The position numbers and the translations under genes are program-made. Shown here in pieces: positions 61,915-64,000 of a stretch of 64,000 bases of DNA. Each line of letters begins with the position of its first letter. Position 1 is the stretch's first letter. Origin of the DNA: Mucilaginibacter conchicola (GTDB lineage Bacteria; Bacteroidota; Bacteroidia; Sphingobacteriales; Sphingobacteriaceae); the NCBI RefSeq assembly GCF_003432115.1, contig NZ_QWDC01000001.1, forward strand, positions 1,979,420 through 2,043,419. Direction: 5' to 3'. The notes under the pieces are model-generated. The model was not told the origin of the DNA. It did no database searches and was given only the letters and a program-made list of their open reading frames with translations.

Positions 61915-63720
61915 ATGGTAGAGACTACAAAAAAACGCAGGTGGCTAAAGGTGCTGCTTATTGTACTGGCTGTATTAGCCGTACTGATACTGGTACCTGT
62001 ACTTTTCCTGAACAGCTACCTCGAACCCAAACTATCCGACAAGCTTAAAACAGCCGTAGCCAAAGGCAGCGACAGCCTCTACACCATTGATTTTAGTGAT
62101 GCCAAACTTAACGTTTTACAAGGCCGCGTGGTCCTGTACGGGATCAAATTAAAACCTAATGTTGATGTATATCGCGCAAAGCGCGAGAATAAAGAGCACG
62201 TGCCCAATAGTCTTTATGAGTTGCATGTGCAGCGCCTCATTGTTTCAGGCGTAAAAGTTGCCGATCTGTATTTTAATAAGAGACTCAGCATCTCGCGCAT
62301 TACTTTGGACCAGCCCGAGATCATCGCTAGCAAATATGCCAACAAGCCGGATAGCGGTAAAAAAGACAACCGCACGCTTTATCAAAAGATAGAGAAGACC
62401 TTTAAATCAGTAAATGTTGGGGAGTTAAGACTGAGCAATATCCGCCTGAAAAACATCAATTACACCGGCCCAAAACCATCCCGCTCAGAGTTGAAGGATA
62501 TGGATATTTTGGGGAGCAGCCTGCTGATAGATTCTGCTTCGCAGAGTGACACCACGCGCTTCCTTTTCTTTAAAGACGTGACCACGCAACTGCATAATTA
62601 CACCAGCAGATCGGCAGATGGGCTTTATACTTTTAAAGTGAAAGCCGTTAAACTCTCCACCCAAAGCAAAAAGCTAACGGTTGACGGTTTGTACCTTACC
62701 CCTATCGATTACCCTACTTTCTTCAAAAAAAGCAAAAGCGACCGTTTTGATATTCACCTCGAAAATATTGTATTGCACAACTTTGATTACAATGGTTTTC
62801 AGGATAACCAAAGCATCGATATTAAAAAGATGGAGATCGATAAGGGAAGCTTTGGCTTGTATAGTAACTACAACGGCAAGCTGCAAACTACCGACAGGCT
62901 GGTAACCTTCCCAAACTGGGCCATCCGCGAGAAGATGCCCATGCCTGTTAATATTGACACGCTGGATCTGAAACAGATGAGCTTTACCTATTCCCAGCGC
63001 AACACACCTACCATGAAGTTTGGGCACGTAAAATTCAACAGCATTAACGGGCGTTTCCTGAATTTGACCAACCGTAAAGATCTGCTGAAGAAAAACAACA
63101 TCTGCACAGCCGATATAACCAGCCTGTTTATGGGCAAAGGAAAATTCGACCTGCATTTTGTATTCAACCTCAGCGATCCGGATTACAGCTACGCTTATAA
63201 AGGCCATTTAGCGCCGATGGATATGACTATAGTGACCCCGGTACTGATGCCGCTGTCCATGGTGAAGATAAACCGGGGGCGCGTTACTTCCTTTGATTTT
63301 AATGTGCACAGCACGCAAAAGGTATCAAAGGGAACGGTATCATTTCTGTATAAGGATTTGAATGTTGATGTGCTCCGCCCCGATTATACCAAGAAGACAC
63401 TCATCAGTGCCCTTGCCAATACCGTTATCCTGAAACATGATAACCCTGATGACGGTGAGAAAACCCTGCGACTGGCAAACGTAGTTTACATCCGCCCCAA
63501 AAACTTCCCGTTCTTTAAAACGGTATGGCATGTACTGCTAAACGGCATCAAAAATTGCGCAGGCGTTGGCCCTGCGCAGGAGAAAAAGCTAAACGCGCAG
63601 CAAGATACCAACGACAAAAAAGAGCAGGAAAAGATCATCAAGAAAGCTGTAAAGGAAAAAGAGAAAGAGGATAAGAAGTTTAAGGAGAAGGTTGAAGAGA
63701 AGAAGAAAGGGAAGGCTTAA
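61915..63720 (+). CDS. AsmA-like inner-membrane-anchored protein
   Basis: A 601-residue protein with an N-terminal anchor helix (~10-33, LKVLLIVLAVLAVLILVPVLF) and a long periplasmic part made of repeating beta strands (IRLKNINYTGP, LENIVLHNFDYNG, IKKMEIDKGSFGLYSNYNG). The layout resembles AsmA/DUF748 proteins that help lipid transfer to the outer membrane. It ends in a very charged Lys/Glu tail (residues ~560-601, KEKEKEDKKFKEK). I chose the ATG at 61915; the earlier start is a TTG with a non-membrane extension. Divergent from miaB. Confidence 0.8.
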   Translation: MVETTKKRRWLKVLLIVLAVLAVLILVPVLFLNSYLEPKLSDKLKTAVAKGSDSLYTIDFSDAKLNVLQGRVVLYGIKLKPNVDVYRAKRENKEHVPNSLYELHVQRLIVSGVKVADLYFNKRLSISRITLDQPEIIASKYANKPDSGKKDNRTLYQKIEKTFKSVNVGELRLSNIRLKNINYTGPKPSRSELKDMDILGSSLLIDSASQSDTTRFLFFKDVTTQLHNYTSRSADGLYTFKVKAVKLSTQSKKLTVDGLYLTPIDYPTFFKKSKSDRFDIHLENIVLHNFDYNGFQDNQSIDIKKMEIDKGSFGLYSNYNGKLQTTDRLVTFPNWAIREKMPMPVNIDTLDLKQMSFTYSQRNTPTMKFGHVKFNSINGRFLNLTNRKDLLKKNNICTADITSLFMGKGKFDLHFVFNLSDPDYSYAYKGHLAPMDMTIVTPVLMPLSMVKINRGRVTSFDFNVHSTQKVSKGTVSFLYKDLNVDVLRPDYTKKTLISALANTVILKHDNPDDGEKTLRLANVVYIRPKNFPFFKTVWHVLLNGIKNCAGVGPAQEKKLNAQQDTNDKKEQEKIIKKAVKEKEKEDKKFKEKVEEKKKGKA

Positions 63721-63740
63721 GTCATGGCATCCAACCCAAC

Positions 63741-63766
63741 TCGTCATTGCGAGGTACGAAGCAATC
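63741..63766. repeat. REP-like repeat (TCATTGCGAGG type)
   Basis: CGTCATTGCGAGGTACGAAG followed by CAATC is a known-looking Bacteroidota intergenic motif; TTGC/GCAA can pair. Same family as 45152-45183. Confidence 0.65.
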
Positions 63767-63821
63767 TCTTTAGAACAGTTCTTCGTTAGGAATGGAAGTG
63801 AGTTATGAATCGTCAGTGGAT

Positions 63822-63852
63822 GTTACTTTCTTTTCTCTCAAAAGAAAGTAAC
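63822..63852. repeat. Hairpin repeat (GTTACTTTCTTTT)
   Basis: A 13-bp perfect stem (63822-63834 with 63840-63852) and a 5-base loop, followed by CAAAGAAAAG. It looks like a common intergenic hairpin repeat rather than a terminator, because no T tail follows. Confidence 0.7.
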
Positions 63853-63978
63853 CAAAGAAAAGTCGCGGCTACGGTAACGCGCTACAATGGTTGTGCCGAT
63901 GCAATGCCTGTGCTATCCGCACGTTACACTATGCCGCAGTGTTCGGTGCCGACGGGTTCGTCTTTATATTTTTTATGT

Positions 63979-64000
63979 ACTATTTGTCATTCTGAGCGTA
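63979..64000. repeat. REP-like repeat start (TCATTCTGAGCGTA type), cut by window edge
   Basis: TGTCATTCTGAGCGTA at the end of the window is the start of a third TCATT-type repeat. The partner arm is outside. Confidence 0.5.

Larger units (their letters stand above)
63721..64000. other. Repeat-rich intergenic tail
   Basis: 280 bases up to the window edge with a TCATTGCGAG-type repeat (63741-63766), a 13-bp hairpin (63822-63852), a GC-rich stretch (63861-63960) and the beginning of a TCATTCTGAGCGTA repeat (63979-64000). No gene is seen. Confidence 0.6.

Noticed and set aside
63822..63852. Terminator of the AsmA-like gene
   Set aside because: The hairpin is 100 bp past the stop and is followed by CAAAGAAAAG rather than a T run; it looks like a dispersed repeat.

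Overview
The window looks like a chromosomal segment of a Bacteroidota bacterium, most likely family Sphingobacteriaceae (Mucilaginibacter or Pedobacter type). The evidence is an alternative complex III (Act) plus caa3-like oxidase operon, Bacteroidota -33/-7 promoters (TTTG ... TAnnTTTG), a GH92 mannosidase, a TonB-plug protein and many TCATTTCGAAC/TCATTGCGAG foldback repeats. The genus is inference. I saw no rRNA, tRNA, CRISPR array or intact insertion sequence.

Layout. 1-4.8 kb: a truncated TPR protein, then a probable operon with a small membrane protein, a TPR protein, two ankyrin-repeat proteins and a secreted protein. 4.9-11.1 kb (minus strand): GH92 mannosidase, clpS, an MG2/TonB-plug protein, dcd and a tiny lipoprotein gene. 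11.2-13.4 kb: phosphopantetheinyl transferase, lipB and a GDSL hydrolase. 13.6-21.8 kb: an NHL-repeat lipoprotein, an APC permease, a four-gene set resembling the non-phosphorylating L-fucose/L-rhamnose route (lactonase, FAH-type hydrolase, SDR, UxaA-type dehydratase), and an OmpA-like lipoprotein. 21.8-39.4 kb (minus strand): one long respiratory operon, actABCDEF, cytochrome oxidase II and I, heme A synthase, heme O synthase, two subunit III genes, subunit IV, sco, a DUF420 protein and small partners.

39.8-42.9 kb is the accessory island. A 737-residue lipoprotein has a Bacteroidota-style N-terminal part, a Cys cluster, a Gly/Pro linker and a C-terminal PD-(D/E)XK-like nuclease signature. 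An AT-rich unknown gene follows it directly. I read the pair as a candidate secreted nuclease toxin with its immunity protein. 42.9-53 kb holds a deoxyhypusine-synthase-like gene, a BamA/TamA-like protein, pgi, prfB with its programmed +1 frameshift, an esterase, an ankyrin protein, sdaA and mscS. 53-62 kb (minus strand) holds groEL, groES, secG, a large acidic TPR protein, lptE, a sigma-54 activator, a four-helix-bundle gene and miaB. An AsmA-like gene and a repeat-rich end close the window.

The most unusual feature outside coding sequence is a set of short tandem arrays with exact 7-bp (sometimes 8-bp) periodicity, often as two opposing complementary arms. They sit between genes of tight operons: inside the cox operon (twice), in groESL, after groEL, in the fucose-type operon and after pgi. 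In one case the two arms frame the four-helix-bundle gene, which suggests that gene is the coding member of this repeat family.
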